Shown in pieces: positions 12,192 through 12,831 of a DNA stretch of 12,831 nt. Source of the DNA: BRH-c25 sp964619815 (lineage in GTDB: Bacteria > Bacillota > Clostridia > Lutisporales > Lutisporaceae). The stretch lies in assembly GCA_964619815.1 (NCBI GenBank), contig CAZUGK010000118.1:1-12831 (forward strand). Direction: 5' to 3'. Position 1 is the stretch's first letter. Each line of letters starts with the position of its first letter. Below the pieces are notes generated by a model that made no database searches, had not been told where the DNA came from, and saw only the letters and a list, made by a program, of their open reading frames with translations. Made by a program: the position numbers and the translations under genes.

Positions 12192-12831
12192 ATGAAATTA
12201 TTTGACAGATTATATGACAGCAAGTACAAATATATTCCGATGATATTTATGATAATACTTGGTGCAGCCATAGGAGGAATAGCCTTTAATGCATTCCTGA
12301 TTCCACATAAGCTGCTGAGTGGAGGAGTCGGCGGCATAGCACTAATAATGAAATATCTTTTTAATCTTAGTCCGGGGATATTGGTATTTGTCTTAAACAT
12401 ACCAATATTTATTGCGGGTTATAGATTTGTGGACAGAGAATTCATTCTTTTAAGCCTTATAGGGATGACAGCATTTTCTGTTTCCATAGATGCATTCTCT
12501 TTCTTAAGAGATATAATTTTTTTCAAGGATACGCTTCTGTCTTGCCTTTACGGCGGAGTCTTGAGCGGCCTGGGTGCAGGGATTGTTTTCAGGAATAGAG
12601 CTTCTCAGGGTGGAATTGATATAATTGGTGTTATATTAAAGAAATATTTCTCAATGAACATAGGAAGCACATCCTTAATAATAAATTTCATCATAGTCGC
12701 AATTGCATCATTCTTTTATGGACTTGAGCTTGCAATGTACACATTGGTTTCCATGTATGTCACATCTTCAGTTATGGATAAGGTACAGCAGGGCTTTGGC
12801 AGCAGCAAATCTGTCATGATAATTACAGACA
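12192..12831 (+). CDS. YitT-family membrane protein, 3' end cut by window
   Basis: An open frame from ATG 12192 runs off the window end after 213 codons. AGAAGGG shortly before the ATG is the ribosome binding site. After a short cytoplasmic N-terminus (MKLFDRLYDSKYKY) come about five hydrophobic segments, with family hallmarks ILGAAIGGIAFNAFLIPHKLLSGGVGGIA, LNIPIFIAGY, SQGGIDIIG and YVTSSVMDKVQQGF. The start of the C-terminal cytoplasmic DUF2179 domain follows the last span (SKSVMIITD). YitT proteins are integral membrane proteins whose transport function is not established. It follows cobO by 22 nt and likely shares its transcript. The missing part should encode the remainder of the DUF2179 domain. 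Confidence 0.88.
   Translation, partial: MKLFDRLYDSKYKYIPMIFMIILGAAIGGIAFNAFLIPHKLLSGGVGGIALIMKYLFNLSPGILVFVLNIPIFIAGYRFVDREFILLSLIGMTAFSVSIDAFSFLRDIIFFKDTLLSCLYGGVLSGLGAGIVFRNRASQGGIDIIGVILKKYFSMNIGSTSLIINFIIVAIASFFYGLELAMYTLVSMYVTSSVMDKVQQGFGSSKSVMIITD

Overview
The window reads as chromosomal DNA of a spore-forming, low-GC Gram-positive bacterium of the class Clostridia. Coding DNA is AT-rich with frequent ATA and AGA/AGG codons, and ribosome binding sites are strong GGAGG types. There is a sporulation-type polysaccharide deacetylase, and the order rnhB, ylqG-like, ylqH-like resembles the ylqF-rnhB-ylqG-ylqH segment of Bacillus subtilis. The genus assignment is inference. I saw no IS element, CRISPR array, tRNA, rRNA or prophage gene, and the two cut genes lie at the window edges.

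Layout. Positions 1-30 hold the last codons of an upstream gene, then a short tandem heptamer repeat, an extended -10 box and a terminator hairpin. A tight plus-strand cluster follows (215-4204): RNase HII, a FliK-like 560-aa protein, a free-standing FlhB C-terminal-domain protein, the YraN nuclease-like protein, the tRNA methyltransferase MnmM (YtqB) and a DUF2007 protein with a membrane anchor. Positions 4205-4704 hold a compact locus: a palindrome next to a TATAAT box, a 57-aa single-span membrane protein, a long structured RNA segment and a bidirectional terminator. Two minus-strand genes follow: a stand-alone PaaK/CapK-type adenylate-forming ligase (4808-6148) and a YcxB-like membrane protein (6292-6831). 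A divergent regulatory region (6832-6976) with direct and inverted repeats separates them from a PdaB-like deacetylase (6977-7747). Next come a THUMP-domain RNA methyltransferase (7893-9071), a terminator hairpin whose 3' arm holds the ribosome binding site of a 62-aa ORF, and a 438-aa MurE-like protein with altered catalytic motifs (9369-10685). The right end has a tandem OB-fold SSB-like protein, a CobO-type corrinoid adenosyltransferase and the start of a YitT-family membrane protein cut by the window end.

Functionally the left cluster combines nucleic acid housekeeping (RNase HII, YraN, MnmM) with a FliK-like/FlhB-like pair, the usual partners of flagellar export substrate switching, here outside any flagellar operon and without a cleavable NPTH site. 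The rest is a set of short transcription units separated by clear intrinsic terminators at about 4690, 9110, 10715 and 11530.

The items that most deserve a second look are the MurE-like probable pseudoenzyme with its 62-aa upstream ORF, the 57-aa membrane protein and structured RNA locus, and the orphan FliK-like/FlhB-like pair. None is proven to be a new system. Each is described with what is visible and what would test it.
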